DNA of 64,000 nt from Algoriphagus sp. (GTDB taxonomy: Bacteria; Bacteroidota; Bacteroidia; Cytophagales; Cyclobacteriaceae), in NCBI RefSeq assembly GCF_030694375.1, contig NZ_JAUXYL010000038.1:248001-312000 (forward strand). The letters run 5' to 3'. Within the stretch, counting starts at the first letter, position 1. Each line of letters begins with the position of its first letter. This document shows, in pieces, positions 9,078 to 19,138 of this stretch. The notes beneath the pieces were generated by a model. That model saw only the letters and a list, made by a program, of their open reading frames with translations, did not search any database and had not been told where the DNA came from. The position numbers and the translations under genes are program-made.

Positions 9078-11381
9078 TCAGAAATCGTTCTTTTTGGCGT
9101 CGTAATCAAAATCTGCGAATCGTTGACTTTCCTGTTCGTAGCGGTCACAATTAATCTCTATACTGAGCGGTCGATCAGGTCTTGGAAAGGGACCTTTGGT
9201 GTACCCTAAGCTCTTGTCTTCATAGACTTTGGCCATGAATTTGACCCATATCGGTCTTGCAGTACGGCCACCTTGACCTGCAATCCAGCTTCTAAAGTGA
9301 ATTGCCCGATCATCTCCACCAACCCATGTACCGGAAACCAAGTCTTTGCTTACGCCCATGTACCATCCATCAGAGGCATTTTGAGTGGTGCCGGTTTTAC
9401 CTCCAAGTTCATTTCCTTCCCGAAGTGTATAAGGAACTCCTTGACTCGTCCCCCCTCTCTCTTCAAATCCACCTCTAAGCATATACAACATCAAATAAGC
9501 GTGTTCTTCACTCATGGCAGGCTTTTTACGTGGGGTAAATTGCTGAATTACGTTTCCGTTTTTATCCTCTATGCGGTCTATGTAATAAGGTGTGGTATGT
9601 TCTCCTTGGTTTACAAATGTGCCAAATGCTCCGGTCATCTCGAATATGGACACATCATTCACTCCCAAAGCCAGAGAAGGCACTTCTTCCAAATCACTGG
9701 TAATGCCAAGTCTTCTTGCTGTTTCAATCACAATCTTTGGACTCAATTTTTTCATCATGTATGCAGTAACCGAGTTTACAGATTCAGCCATTGCTTGCCT
9801 GATGGTCATTTTTTGATAGCTAAATTTACCGTCAGCATTAGAAGGACTCCAAGCTGGCTGACCGGGTATGTAGACTTCCACCGGTTGGTCGACCACTGAA
9901 TAGCAAGGGCTGTAGCCATTTTCAATGGCTGCTGCGTAGACAAAGGGCTTAAAAGTTGATCCCGGCTGACGTTTTGCTTGCTTTACGTGGTCAAACTTGA
10001 AGTATTTGTGATCAATACCACCTACCCAGGCTTTGATGTGTCCCGTGTGGGGATCCATACTCATAAATCCGGCCTGAAGAAATTTCTTGTAGTATCGCAT
10101 GGAATCCATGGTACTCATCAGGGTGTCGATTTCTCCATCCCAGGAGAAGACACGCATTTTTTTCTTTTCGTTGAGCCTTAGATTAATCGAGTCGGTATCA
10201 TCGCCATAGCGGACTTTAAGCAATCTGTAAGCTTCAGTCCGCTTTACTGCATTTTCGATGAAGTTGGGAATGACTTGAAAGTTTTCGTCTATCCATGGGT
10301 CTCTGTTTCCCATTTCCTTGTAAAATGCCTGCTGAAGGACTGACATATGTTCCTGAACAGCTTCCTCTGCATAGCGCTGCATTCTGCTGTCTAGGGTGAC
10401 ATAGATTTTTAAGCCGTCTCCAAAAAGGTCATAAGATGATCCGTCAGACTTGAGATTTTCTTTCGTCCACTTGATCAGGTCTGCTTTTACTATTTCTCTG
10501 AAATAGGTGGCAAGACCATGGTTTTGATTGCGAACCCGGTAGTCAAGTTCTATCGGAAGTTTAGAAATTGAATCAAACTCTGTCTTAGTCAACAGCCCAT
10601 TTTTAGTCATTTGAGCAAGCACCGTATTTCTTCTTCTCAAGGAGTTTTCCGGATTAAAAACAGGACTGTAATAGGTCGGAGCTTTGAAAAGTCCTACTAA
10701 AACAGCTGACTCCTGAACAGACAACTCGGATGGCAATTTGTTGAAAAATGTTCCGGAGGCGGTTTTGATTCCATAGGCATTGGAACCGAATTCAGAGGTA
10801 TTGAGGTATAAAGTCAGGATTTCATCTTTGGTGTATGCTTTTTCCAACTGAGTAGCTACAATCCACTCTTTGGTTTTGATGATCAGCATGCGAAGTCCCG
10901 GCACCGAACTCAGGATGCCTTGAGAAGCGTCAGTTCGGGTTTTGAAGAGGTTTTTTGCAGTCTGTTGGCTCAATGTTGATCCTCCACCAGCATCTTGACC
11001 CAATAAAATGGATTTGACAAACACGCGCATCATTGCAGTCATGTCAATTCCGGAGTGCTCCTCAAATCTTACATCTTCGGTTGCAACGAGTGCCTGAACT
11101 AAGTTGGGGGATAGTTCTTCGTATTTTACGGGGCTTCTATTTTCACGGGCATAAGTCCCCAATAGAAAACCATCCGCTGAATATAGCTCTGAGGCCAATT
11201 CACTTTCAGGATTTTCCAGAGCCTTGAAATCCGGTAAAGACCCAAATAAACCGAGAAAATTCACACTGACCATCCAGACAAACAGGATGAAGAAAATCAC
11301 CCCTCCGACGAAGGAAATCCAAAGGTATTTTATTGTTTTACCGACCCAAACAGGATTTGATGGTTTGGTATTTTTTTGCAT
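9078..11381 (-). CDS. Class A penicillin-binding protein (PBP1A type)
   Basis: Bifunctional peptidoglycan synthase: polymerises glycan from lipid II and cross-links stem peptides in the periplasm. Order: short cytoplasmic tail, one membrane helix (about residues 18-42), GT51 glycosyltransferase with the catalytic Glu102 in ATEDVRFEEHSGID and the second motif GGSTLSQQTAKN, then the transpeptidase with SxxK (Ser475 in PGSTFKPF), SxN (ESVNSVTA) and KTGTTQ near residue 660. 767 residues is typical. It begins six bases after the sprE/porW stop and is probably translated from the same mRNA, tying cell-wall synthesis to a type IX secretion component. Confidence 0.95.
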   Translation of the reverse strand: MQKNTKPSNPVWVGKTIKYLWISFVGGVIFFILFVWMVSVNFLGLFGSLPDFKALENPESELASELYSADGFLLGTYARENRSPVKYEELSPNLVQALVATEDVRFEEHSGIDMTAMMRVFVKSILLGQDAGGGSTLSQQTAKNLFKTRTDASQGILSSVPGLRMLIIKTKEWIVATQLEKAYTKDEILTLYLNTSEFGSNAYGIKTASGTFFNKLPSELSVQESAVLVGLFKAPTYYSPVFNPENSLRRRNTVLAQMTKNGLLTKTEFDSISKLPIELDYRVRNQNHGLATYFREIVKADLIKWTKENLKSDGSSYDLFGDGLKIYVTLDSRMQRYAEEAVQEHMSVLQQAFYKEMGNRDPWIDENFQVIPNFIENAVKRTEAYRLLKVRYGDDTDSINLRLNEKKKMRVFSWDGEIDTLMSTMDSMRYYKKFLQAGFMSMDPHTGHIKAWVGGIDHKYFKFDHVKQAKRQPGSTFKPFVYAAAIENGYSPCYSVVDQPVEVYIPGQPAWSPSNADGKFSYQKMTIRQAMAESVNSVTAYMMKKLSPKIVIETARRLGITSDLEEVPSLALGVNDVSIFEMTGAFGTFVNQGEHTTPYYIDRIEDKNGNVIQQFTPRKKPAMSEEHAYLMLYMLRGGFEERGGTSQGVPYTLREGNELGGKTGTTQNASDGWYMGVSKDLVSGTWVGGDDRAIHFRSWIAGQGGRTARPIWVKFMAKVYEDKSLGYTKGPFPRPDRPLSIEINCDRYEQESQRFADFDYDAKKNDF

Positions 11382-11387
11382 GGGATT

Positions 11388-14009
11388 TTACTTATATAGG
11401 GTTCGGAAGAAGGTTAGATATTCCTCCGTGTTTTTTGTTTTATTGAGCGTCTGAAAATTTTCGATCGAGATAAAGAAGGAATTGGTGCGGGCACTTTCCT
11501 GCAATCCTTCGGACTTAAATTCTTCTGAAAATTTCAAATAATATTCTTTTGCTTTTTCGGCATTAGAAAACGGACTTATAATATAAATCGCATTTTCTTG
11601 GGTCATATTCATGTTGCCAGTCCTAAGCCGGGCATTTGGGAAGCTTTTTGAGTGAAAATTTTCAAGGTCCCCCAAGAGATTTTTTGCATTCTCAGATTCA
11701 GTTCGGGTCAAAGCGATCACAAAGATATGCGTTTGGGATTCGTTTAGCTTATAAGGAGAATCAGCAGGAACTACTTTTCCTGAATTTTCAGCTGCTTTAT
11801 CTGCAAGAAGTTGGGTTGAGTCAATTGCGATACTTTCCTTTGGAGCTAAGGCGGCGAGTTCATCACTGCTTAGTAGAGGGCGGAGCATATTTCTTGCCAA
11901 ACTGACCAAGGCCTCATCTTTCGCGTTTTCGATGTAAGACTCCAGTCTACTTTTGAATCGATCCCTACTTTCCAACTTGCCTATCACCATGATATCGAGC
12001 AGGAGTAGTTTTTCAGTGTTTCTGGTCAATGGATATGCTTCCAGAGTCGTTCTGATCAATTGTTGGGCTTCCTGATATTGCCCTCCATAATAGGCGTTGT
12101 AAGCCCGTTCATACCCCTTGGAAGATTCAAGTGCAGCTAGATTTCCGGAGGCCGCATTTGGGTTGTTGACGGAGTAAGTGTATTGCGATTCAGGATATTC
12201 CCTATTCAATCGGCTGATGTATTGCTCAAAATTTCCCTTGGAGTCTTTTTGTCCCAAGTAAAGCAAGTAATAAGCTTCAGGCTTACGTGTGGTCGTTGGA
12301 TAATCCCGAATCAATGTTTCTAGATTATTGATACTTGGCTTTATTTCCTTCAAGTCGAAATACAGCAGTTTTCCAAGTTCAAAATACGATTCCTCCAACT
12401 CGGAATTTAGCAAAGAAATCTGTTCGGGGGTATTTGGGATTTTAGCCAATAGGCTTTCAATGGAAGGCAGACCCGCTAAAATTTGATTTTCAGAAGGTGA
12501 CAGTGAATCGGTCGAACCCGTGGATTGCTGAGGTTGAATAGTCGTCTGAAAAATTGCAGACCTTCTTCTCCAATTATCCTGAATGGGGCGATTTCCCCAA
12601 ACTCTGCTGAATTCAATTGCTCCCTGCTGCATGGCTACTCCATTGTCGAAGTAGAAACTGGCACCGGGGTCTCTTCCACTAAAGGCCAAAAGGTTATTGA
12701 AAATATTTGAATTTTTGGGAGGTTCTTTGGCTTTTGCTTCTCTGATCAGTCTTTCTTCTTCGGCAGCAATAAAATTCTGGGCGATAGCCTGTTGTTCTTC
12801 AGGACTCAGGCCTGCAATCACAGTGAGACTATCATTGAGCTGTATCCGTTCCACATGGAATACGTATTGGTCCAAGGTTTTCTTTTGTTCCCGGATGGAA
12901 AGTGCAGTTGGATCATCTTCACGAATGAAGGTGAGCGCGCTGTCCAAATAGTACTTTGTTGCTCTAAAATCCTTGAATTCCCGGAGATTAATCTCCGCCA
13001 GTTTTTGATAAATATATCCTTTGAGTCTCGGGTTGCTACCCGGTTCTTTGGCAGCTTGATGAAGCAAATCCAGCGTCAAAGGAATATCCCCCTGTTTTTC
13101 CTCAAATAGTGCTCGCTCGTAGACGACTACATCTTTCAGATCCCTATTTTTTGAATCTTTATAAAGTCCGTCATAGTAATTTCTGACTTTCCTCAAATCT
13201 TTTGAGGCGTTGAGTTCAGCTACTTGCTGCGCATAGAGCATAGCAAAAAAGCTCCGTTCGTAGGGAGGATTTCCCTCAAGAGATTTTCTGTAATAATCAT
13301 AAGCCAGGGCGTCAAGTCCTTCGCGCTGATAGCGTTGGGCAAGAATAAAGTTGATCCTGGACTTTTCCTTTTTATCCGGAGCATATCCTACGGCCCGATC
13401 CAATGCCCCAATGACTCCATTTGCGTCAGTGCGGCTTTCGTAATAATAGGCGAGGGTTTTAAACAACTGAAACCTGTTATCTTCTGATATCGCTGTCTCT
13501 TTGGACAAATAGTCAATCGTAAAATTTGCCTTCTCGTATTCCCTTCGATCTATATAGAGATGTAATAGGCTGATCAGTGCTTTGTGGCGGAGTGCTTTGT
13601 CTTTGCTATTGCTGTTGACATATTTGAAGGCATTGAGTGCGTCGTCTTGTTGGGCTTGCAGATAATCTATTTTACCGAGTAAGTAATAGCTATCATCGAC
13701 CCATTTGGCGATCCGGTGCCAGTCAATGGCTTTTGAGGAAAGTTCCCGTGCCGAATCCAATTTTTCTTTATTCTGTTGGATGGTCGCAGAATCTATCGGG
13801 ATAAAAACAGGTAAAACTTGGGTGAAGTCTTCTTTGTAGTTTGAGAAAACTTGCTTTTCCACATCCTTGATTTTGACATCGGCAAGGTAATAGGCATTAA
13901 AGTGTGATGTAAGGTTATGGAATGCCCTGTTAGTAAAGGTGTTGCGCTCAGAGGAACAGGCTCCGATAAAAATAACAATGACTACAGCCAGTCCGGAAAA
14001 TCTTCTCAT
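11388..14009 (-). CDS. SprE/PorW-type TPR lipoprotein of type IX secretion
   Basis: Large helical-repeat lipoprotein. The start at 14009 gives a compact signal ending in the lipobox FIGAC (Cys18); a longer frame exists upstream but would put 27 extra residues before the signal. After it comes NRAFHNLTSHFNAYYLADVKI, the pattern of the SprE/PorW family in which a lipoprotein with many TPR-like helices supports gliding and type IX secretion. TPR-like helix pairs fill about residues 90-420, a second helical block lies around 530-680, and a beta-rich C-terminal segment is repeated (HIFVIALTRTE, AIYIISPFSNAEKAKEYY). Family assignment is by overall architecture and N-terminal pattern. The gene is first in a two-gene operon with pbp1A and diverges from the ATP synthase operon. 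Confidence 0.75.
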   Translation of the reverse strand: MRRFSGLAVVIVIFIGACSSERNTFTNRAFHNLTSHFNAYYLADVKIKDVEKQVFSNYKEDFTQVLPVFIPIDSATIQQNKEKLDSARELSSKAIDWHRIAKWVDDSYYLLGKIDYLQAQQDDALNAFKYVNSNSKDKALRHKALISLLHLYIDRREYEKANFTIDYLSKETAISEDNRFQLFKTLAYYYESRTDANGVIGALDRAVGYAPDKKEKSRINFILAQRYQREGLDALAYDYYRKSLEGNPPYERSFFAMLYAQQVAELNASKDLRKVRNYYDGLYKDSKNRDLKDVVVYERALFEEKQGDIPLTLDLLHQAAKEPGSNPRLKGYIYQKLAEINLREFKDFRATKYYLDSALTFIREDDPTALSIREQKKTLDQYVFHVERIQLNDSLTVIAGLSPEEQQAIAQNFIAAEEERLIREAKAKEPPKNSNIFNNLLAFSGRDPGASFYFDNGVAMQQGAIEFSRVWGNRPIQDNWRRRSAIFQTTIQPQQSTGSTDSLSPSENQILAGLPSIESLLAKIPNTPEQISLLNSELEESYFELGKLLYFDLKEIKPSINNLETLIRDYPTTTRKPEAYYLLYLGQKDSKGNFEQYISRLNREYPESQYTYSVNNPNAASGNLAALESSKGYERAYNAYYGGQYQEAQQLIRTTLEAYPLTRNTEKLLLLDIMVIGKLESRDRFKSRLESYIENAKDEALVSLARNMLRPLLSSDELAALAPKESIAIDSTQLLADKAAENSGKVVPADSPYKLNESQTHIFVIALTRTESENAKNLLGDLENFHSKSFPNARLRTGNMNMTQENAIYIISPFSNAEKAKEYYLKFSEEFKSEGLQESARTNSFFISIENFQTLNKTKNTEEYLTFFRTLYK

Positions 14010-14143
14010 TTTAGAATTTACCCAATTAGAATACCAAAATAGGCTTTTTAGCTTACTTACCGAACGACCATAAAGCCCAAATCGTACCATAACCTCAATT
14101 TGACATCCTTTTTACTGAAATTTTTAGATACTTTCACTTTACT

Positions 14144-14377
14144 ATGGAAATCGAGAAAGGAAAAAAAGGCAAAGAAGATGGCAGTACGCCTGTCTATGTG
14201 AAATATATCGGCCTTTCTTTTCAGTTGTTTGGAATCATTGGTGCCGGTACTTATTTCGGTTGGTGGCTTCAGCAGCGGTCTGAAATGAAGTTTCCGGTTT
14301 GGATTTTGGTTTTCTGTTTTCTTTCTGTTTTTGTGGCCTTTTATCAGCTTTGGGCACAAATGAAGCAGGATAAGTAG
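14144..14377 (+). CDS. AtpZ/AtpI-family small membrane protein of the ATP synthase operon
   Basis: 77-residue protein with a charged N-terminus (MEIEKGKKGKEDG) and two membrane helices (about residues 22-40 and 48-68). This size and layout, at the head of an F0F1 operon, match the AtpZ/AtpI accessory proteins thought to help assembly of the c-ring or ion uptake. The start lies 134 bases from the divergent sprE gene. Role inferred from position and topology. Confidence 0.75.
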   Translation: MEIEKGKKGKEDGSTPVYVKYIGLSFQLFGIIGAGTYFGWWLQQRSEMKFPVWILVFCFLSVFVAFYQLWAQMKQDK

Positions 14378-14652
14378 TTTTTTAGAGGCAAGAAGCTAGA
14401 CAAAAGATGTAAGACAAGACTTGATAAGTAGGCAGTTGCAATTTAGACTGTCAAAAGTCAGAAAGCTGTAAGGAGATGGATAGGCCTTTAAGGTGAGAGC
14501 TGTAAGTTGTTTTTACTTCGATTCAGTAGTTCCTCAGTTCCTCAATTCAACCCTTCTACAAATCACCGGTTCAGCAATTCCAAAATTCACCACATAGCAT
14601 ACTGTTCGACGACCGAAAGAAAATTTGGGCTATTTTTGTGAAAAAAAAAGCG
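14378..14652. repeat. Intergenic stretch with dispersed-repeat sequence and a possible promoter
   Basis: About 270 bases without a gene. The part from about 14387 (GCAAGAAGCTAGACAAAAG, then AAGACAAGACTT) belongs to a dispersed family of CAAGAAGCTAGA / ACAAGAC-type sequence seen again near 35805-35830, 52880-52907, 58724-58755 (inverted) and 59336-59360. TATTTTTG at 14631-14638 matches the Bacteroidota -7 element and could drive the next gene; no clear -33 partner is seen. Confidence 0.5.
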
Positions 14653-15036
14653 ATGACTCTACCCAAATCCATTCACCTCAGATTTGTTCTTTTTTCGGCA
14701 GCAATAGCCGTTCTAATTGTCATACTGAATTTTTTATTGCCTCAGGTCATTCATGAAAAAATCTGGGAAATCTATTTTTTCATGGTGATCACATCCTTTT
14801 TGATCGGTTTACTCAATGGTTTTTTGCTAAAAAGCTTTGCTGAAAATTTCTTCCAAATTATGGTTTTGGCCATGATTCTGAGATTTATTGCCTCATTGGT
14901 ATTCATAGGACTAGAAGTATGGCCGGGAATGGCCAATATTATTCTGTTTATCGCTGATTTCTTTATGATTTTTTTGTTCTACTTGGTTTTTGATATCTAC
15001 ACCTTTCTGGCTAACTTGCGGCCGATTTCGAAGTAG
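14653..15036 (+). CDS. AtpI-like four-helix membrane protein
   Basis: Polytopic protein of about 127 residues with four hydrophobic helices (roughly residues 8-26, 34-57, 65-85 and 90-115) immediately before atpB. Small hydrophobic genes at this position in F0F1 operons are usually accessory subunit I-type proteins; this one has no motif that proves it. A GTG start at 14638 is possible, but it overlaps the last base of a TATTTTTG promoter-like element, so the ATG at 14653 is preferred. It is separated from atpB by 18 bases. Confidence 0.65.
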   Translation: MTLPKSIHLRFVLFSAAIAVLIVILNFLLPQVIHEKIWEIYFFMVITSFLIGLLNGFLLKSFAENFFQIMVLAMILRFIASLVFIGLEVWPGMANIILFIADFFMIFLFYLVFDIYTFLANLRPISK

Positions 15037-15054
15037 CCCCTCAAAACAAACGAG

Positions 15055-16086
15055 TTGATGACGCGTAAATTATTGGCCTTAAGTCTTTTACTATCAGTTT
15101 TCACACTGATTTTTTCTAATTCCACGCTTGCAGTAGGATCAGAAGAAGATAAGACGAGCTTTATCATGCACCACGTTGTAGATTCCCATGAGTGGCATTT
15201 TGCTACTTTTGGCGATACTCACGTGACGCTTCCGCTTCCTGTGATTGTTTATTCAGCAGATCGTGGATTGGAGTTTTTCAAGTCATCTGATTTCCAAAAT
15301 CACGAAACGCACAAATTCGGAAAAGAATATGCGTATGAAGGATATTTTATAGATGATCATGATCATTTGGGTCGGGTAGACGGAGCAAGTTTCATCGATT
15401 TCTCGATTACCAAAAATGTCGTCATGATGTTTATTGTATTGTTTTTGGTAGCTTATCTCGCACTTTCAGCGGCAAATCACTACAAAAAGAATGGCGCGGT
15501 AGCTCCAAAAGGTGCTGCTGCAATTCTGGAGCCGATCATCATTTTCGTCCGTGACGAAATCGCACAGAAATCAATCGGTCCGAAATACAAAAAATTCGTT
15601 CCTTATTTAATTACACTTTTTCTTTTTGTCTGGTTTGGCAACCTACTTGGGTTGATTCCCGGTGCAGCCAACATGACAGGCAACATCGCGGTGACGATGG
15701 TTTTGGCGGTTTTGACTTTCATCATAACCAACGTCAACGGGAATAAGGAGTATTGGAAGCACGTCTTCATGACTCCCGGCGTTCCTCCGCTTATGTTGCT
15801 CATCATTGTGCCGGTGGAGATCATCGGATTGTTTACCAAACCTTTCGCCTTGATGGTTCGACTATTTGTCGCGATCACAGCGGGCCACATCGTAATCCTT
15901 GGCTTTATTGCCCTAGCCTTTATTTTCGAATCCATTACAATAGGTGTCGTAAGTACCGTGATGGTGACATTTATCAATATCATCGAGTTGCTGGTAGCCA
16001 CAATTCAGGCCTATGTGTTTACGCTGTTTTCAGCGATGTACATTGGATCTGCGGTGGCAGAACACGCACATGACGATCACCATTAA
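15055..16086 (+). CDS. atpB: ATP synthase F0 subunit a
   Basis: Membrane stator subunit forming the two proton half-channels next to the c-ring. A signal-peptide-like N-terminus and a His/Asp-rich extension of about 100 residues precede the membrane core, a feature common in Bacteroidota AtpB. The conserved region with the essential Arg is seen in PFALMVRLFVAITAGHIV, followed by the last helices (LLVATIQAYVFTLFSAMYIG). The His-rich tail HAHDDHH ends the protein. 343 residues is the usual length for this phylum. Confidence 0.95.
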   Translation: MMTRKLLALSLLLSVFTLIFSNSTLAVGSEEDKTSFIMHHVVDSHEWHFATFGDTHVTLPLPVIVYSADRGLEFFKSSDFQNHETHKFGKEYAYEGYFIDDHDHLGRVDGASFIDFSITKNVVMMFIVLFLVAYLALSAANHYKKNGAVAPKGAAAILEPIIIFVRDEIAQKSIGPKYKKFVPYLITLFLFVWFGNLLGLIPGAANMTGNIAVTMVLAVLTFIITNVNGNKEYWKHVFMTPGVPPLMLLIIVPVEIIGLFTKPFALMVRLFVAITAGHIVILGFIALAFIFESITIGVVSTVMVTFINIIELLVATIQAYVFTLFSAMYIGSAVAEHAHDDHH

Positions 16087-16123
16087 TCAGTAATTTCTTT
16101 GTTCAATTTATAAATCTAAAACT

Positions 16124-16381
16124 ATGTTAATGTCTATCTTATTGTCCGCTGGTTTTGCTCTTATGGGAGCTGGTATTGGTGCAGGTATTGTTGCGATTGG
16201 CGCAGGACTTGGTATCGGTCGTATCGGTGGTCAGGCAATGGAAGCTATTGCTCGTCAGCCTGAAGCTGCTGGTAAGATCCAAGGTGCAATGTTGATCATT
16301 GCTGCCTTGATCGAGGTGGTTTCCCTGTTTGCAGCAGTAATCTGTCTGTTGATCGCGCTTAACATCGCGGGCATCAGCTAA
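16124..16381 (+). CDS. atpE: ATP synthase F0 subunit c
   Basis: 85-residue hairpin of two membrane helices that oligomerises into the rotor ring. The polar loop ARQPEAAGKIQ and the ion-binding Glu64 in AALIEVVSLF are visible. At the position where sodium-binding c-subunits carry Gln in the first helix, this protein has the GIGRIGG segment, so proton coupling is more likely. It is followed by a strong hairpin before atpF. Confidence 0.97.
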   Translation: MLMSILLSAGFALMGAGIGAGIVAIGAGLGIGRIGGQAMEAIARQPEAAGKIQGAMLIIAALIEVVSLFAAVICLLIALNIAGIS

Positions 16382-16389
16382 AAAAACCG

Positions 16390-16429
16390 AAAAGGGATAG
16401 GCGCTAGGCCTTTCCCTTTTCTTATTTTC
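16390..16429 (+). terminator. Internal hairpin between atpE and atpF
   Basis: Stem AAAAGGGA (16390-16397) with TCCCTTTT (16413-16420), continued after a T:T mismatch by AGGC / GCCT around a five-base loop, and followed by a T-rich stretch. It has the form of an intrinsic terminator but lies within the atp operon, so it more likely acts as partial terminator or mRNA end stabiliser favouring atpE, whose product is needed in many copies per enzyme. Confidence 0.7.
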
Positions 16430-16462
16430 TATTGAACAATCTGAAATAAATCACACACATCC

Positions 16463-16957
16463 ATGGATTTAATAACCCCAGGTTCCGGTCTGATATTCTG
16501 GCAGCTGTTTGGCTTCCTAGGTTTGCTTTTCATCCTCATCAAATTTGCTTGGAAGCCTATGCTTGCGGCTTTGGAGGAGCGCGAAAGCAGCATCGAAAAC
16601 GCCCTCAAAGCGGCTGAATCAGCGCGAAATGAAATGGCTAATCTCAAGGCAGACAATGAAAAACTACTCGCCGAAGCCCGTCTGGAGCGTGATGTCATTT
16701 TGAGAAAAGCGGAAGAAGCTTCTGTTAAAATGATTGAAGATGCCAAAAACGACGCATTAAAAGTTACGGCACAGCAGATCGAAAATGCCAAAGCAGTCAT
16801 CGAAACTGAGAAAAAGGCAGCCCTGACTGAAGTGAAAAATCAGGTGGCTATCTTGACACTTGAAGTTGCTGAAAAATTATTAAGAAAAAATTTGACTGAC
16901 GAAAAAGCGCAAAAAGCCCTCGTCGACGAATTTATAAAAGACATTAAGCTTAACTAA
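16463..16957 (+). CDS. atpF: ATP synthase F0 subunit b
   Basis: Peripheral stalk subunit: one N-terminal membrane helix (about residues 7-27, GLIFWQLFGFLGLLFILIKFAW cut short here) followed by a long charged helix rich in Ala, Glu and Lys up to residue 164. Length and architecture are standard for a homodimeric b subunit; no b' gene is seen. atpH begins six bases after the stop. Confidence 0.95.
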   Translation: MDLITPGSGLIFWQLFGFLGLLFILIKFAWKPMLAALEERESSIENALKAAESARNEMANLKADNEKLLAEARLERDVILRKAEEASVKMIEDAKNDALKVTAQQIENAKAVIETEKKAALTEVKNQVAILTLEVAEKLLRKNLTDEKAQKALVDEFIKDIKLN

Positions 16958-16963
16958 ATCCTC

Positions 16964-17527
16964 ATGTCAAACCATAGAGTTGCATACGCTTATGCCAAGT
17001 CTCTGATGGAATTGGCCATCGAAAGAGGCCAATTGGAAGAGGTGTATCAGGATTTCCTGCATTTGGTCAATTTGGCCAAATCAAACAGGGATTTTGAACT
17101 TGCGATGAGAAATCCCACCGTAAGCTCTGATAAAAAATTGAAAATCCTGAAAGCCCTCTTCGAAAAAAGAGGTACCACAAACACTACCCTCGCTTTCTTT
17201 GAAATTCTTTGCAGAAAGAACAGAGAGGAAGCTTTGATAGACATTGCCAAGGAGTTTCAGGCACAATACCAACTCCACAATTCCATACAGGTAGCAGAAG
17301 TGACTACTACCTTTCCTTTGGATGACAATCTTCGGGCTGAGTTCACCAAAATTGTTCTGGAAATATCCGGAATGAAAACCGTTAAGCTCATCGAAAAAAT
17401 CAATCCTGATCTGATTGGAGGGTTTATCCTTCGGGTAAATGACCGTCAGTTGGACGAATCCTTAAATAGTAAATTGAGAGAATTGCGTGCTCAGTTTGCT
17501 GTAAATCTCTACGAAAGTAAAATTTAG
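16964..17527 (+). CDS. atpH: ATP synthase F1 subunit delta
   Basis: Cytoplasmic subunit joining the peripheral stalk to the top of F1. The N-terminal helical domain starts [22 protein letters not shown] and the C-terminal part has the conserved [33 protein letters not shown] region. 187 residues, within a tight operon (6 bases after atpF, 23 before atpA). Confidence 0.95.
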   Translation: MSNHRVAYAYAKSLMELAIERGQLEEVYQDFLHLVNLAKSNRDFELAMRNPTVSSDKKLKILKALFEKRGTTNTTLAFFEILCRKNREEALIDIAKEFQAQYQLHNSIQVAEVTTTFPLDDNLRAEFTKIVLEISGMKTVKLIEKINPDLIGGFILRVNDRQLDESLNSKLRELRAQFAVNLYESKI

Positions 17528-17550
17528 AAAAAGCATTAATAGACGATAAC

Positions 17551-19128
17551 ATGGCAGAAATAAGACCTGATGAAGTTTCGGCAATCCTGAGAGAACAACT
17601 CGCGGGTGTCAGAACTGCAGCCGAACTTGAAGAAGTAGGTACAGTCCTCCAAGTAGGTGATGGTGTAGCGCGTATTTACGGGCTTTCCAAAGCACAATCC
17701 GGAGAATTGCTTGAATTCGACAACGGAATGAAAGCAATGGTTCTAAACCTCGAAGAGGACAATGTAGGTGCTGTATTGTTTGGTGATTCCAAAGAGATCA
17801 AAGAAGGCGATACGGTAAAGCGTACCAAGAAAATCGCTTCTATAATGGTAGGCGAAGGCATGCTTGGAAGAGTTGTCGATACCTTGGGAAATCCAATTGA
17901 TGGAAAAGGCCCGATCGAAGGACCACTATACGAAATGCCTTTGGAGCGAAAAGCTCCCGGTGTAATCTACCGTCAGCCAGTAAACGAACCGCTTCAGACT
18001 GGGATCAAGTCTATCGATGCGATGATTCCGATCGGACGTGGTCAGCGGGAGTTGGTTATCGGTGACCGTCAGACGGGAAAGACTGCCGTGGTAATTGATG
18101 CCATCATCAACCAAAAAGAATTTTACGAAAAAGGAGAACCTGTTTTCTGTATCTATGTAGCGATCGGACAGAAAGCCTCTACCGTAGCTAACGTAGTGGC
18201 TGCACTTGAAAAAGGCGGAGCACTTCCTTATACCGTAATTGTAGCTGCCTCTGCTGCAGATCCTGCTCCGATGCAGTTCTTTGCGCCATTTGCAGGAGCA
18301 TCTATCGGTGAATTTTTCAGAGATACCGGCCGTCCGGCTTTGGTGGTCTATGATGATCTTTCCAAGCAGGCAGTAGCTTATCGTGAGGTTTCCCTACTAT
18401 TGAGAAGACCTCCGGGACGTGAAGCTTATCCGGGTGACGTATTCTACCTACACTCAAGATTGCTTGAAAGAGCTGCCAAAATCAACAAGTCTGATGCCAT
18501 CGCAAGTCAGATGAACGACCTTCCGGATTCCCTGAGACCTTTGGTCAAAGGTGGTGGGTCTTTGACCGCACTTCCGATTATCGAAACGCAAGCAGGTGAC
18601 GTTTCCGCTTACATCCCAACAAACGTGATCTCGATTACGGATGGTCAGATATTCTTGGAGACCAACCTTTTCAACTCCGGTATTCGTCCTGCGATCAACG
18701 TAGGTATCTCCGTATCCCGAGTGGGTGGTAATGCACAGATTAAGTCAATGAAGAAAGTGGCAGGTACTCTAAAATTGGATCAGGCGCAGTTCCGTGAATT
18801 GGAAGCGTTCTCCAAATTCGGATCTGACTTGGATGCCTCTACCAAGCGTACCATCGAAAGAGGACGTCGTAATCAGGAAATCCTGAAGCAGCCTCAGTAT
18901 GCCCCGGTATCTGTAGCACATCAGGTAGCAATCATCTATGCTTCTACGAGAGGCTTGGTGGACAGCGTGCCTGTGGAGAAAGCAAGAGCATTTGAGAAGG
19001 AATTCTACGTGTTGCTTGACTCTACTTATCCTGAGGCCTTGCAATTAATCCTCAAAGGTGACGTGGACGGTGCAGGAAAGATTCTTGCTACCGCAGCTGC
19101 CGAACTGGCACCTAAATACGCTAAATAA
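17551..19128 (+). CDS. atpA: ATP synthase F1 subunit alpha
   Basis: Non-catalytic nucleotide-binding subunit of the F1 hexamer. Walker A GDRQTGKT lies at residues 171-178; the alpha signature [13 protein letters not shown] is near residue 380. Length 525 is full. The catalytic partner atpD and atpC are not in this window, which is usual for Bacteroidota where they form a separate locus. Confidence 0.98.
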   Translation: MAEIRPDEVSAILREQLAGVRTAAELEEVGTVLQVGDGVARIYGLSKAQSGELLEFDNGMKAMVLNLEEDNVGAVLFGDSKEIKEGDTVKRTKKIASIMVGEGMLGRVVDTLGNPIDGKGPIEGPLYEMPLERKAPGVIYRQPVNEPLQTGIKSIDAMIPIGRGQRELVIGDRQTGKTAVVIDAIINQKEFYEKGEPVFCIYVAIGQKASTVANVVAALEKGGALPYTVIVAASAADPAPMQFFAPFAGASIGEFFRDTGRPALVVYDDLSKQAVAYREVSLLLRRPPGREAYPGDVFYLHSRLLERAAKINKSDAIASQMNDLPDSLRPLVKGGGSLTALPIIETQAGDVSAYIPTNVISITDGQIFLETNLFNSGIRPAINVGISVSRVGGNAQIKSMKKVAGTLKLDQAQFRELEAFSKFGSDLDASTKRTIERGRRNQEILKQPQYAPVSVAHQVAIIYASTRGLVDSVPVEKARAFEKEFYVLLDSTYPEALQLILKGDVDGAGKILATAAAELAPKYAK

Positions 19129-19138
19129 TTGAAAATCC

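Noticed and set aside
9273..9899. Long antisense frame (208 codons) inside the penicillin-binding protein gene.
   Set aside because: It runs opposite to a well-supported gene with all catalytic motifs, has no family pattern, and is Cys/His/Ser-rich as antisense frames usually are.
16124..16381. Sodium-translocating ATP synthase.
   Set aside because: The Gln and Ser/Thr ligands typical for sodium-binding c-subunits are not at the expected positions; proton coupling is simpler.
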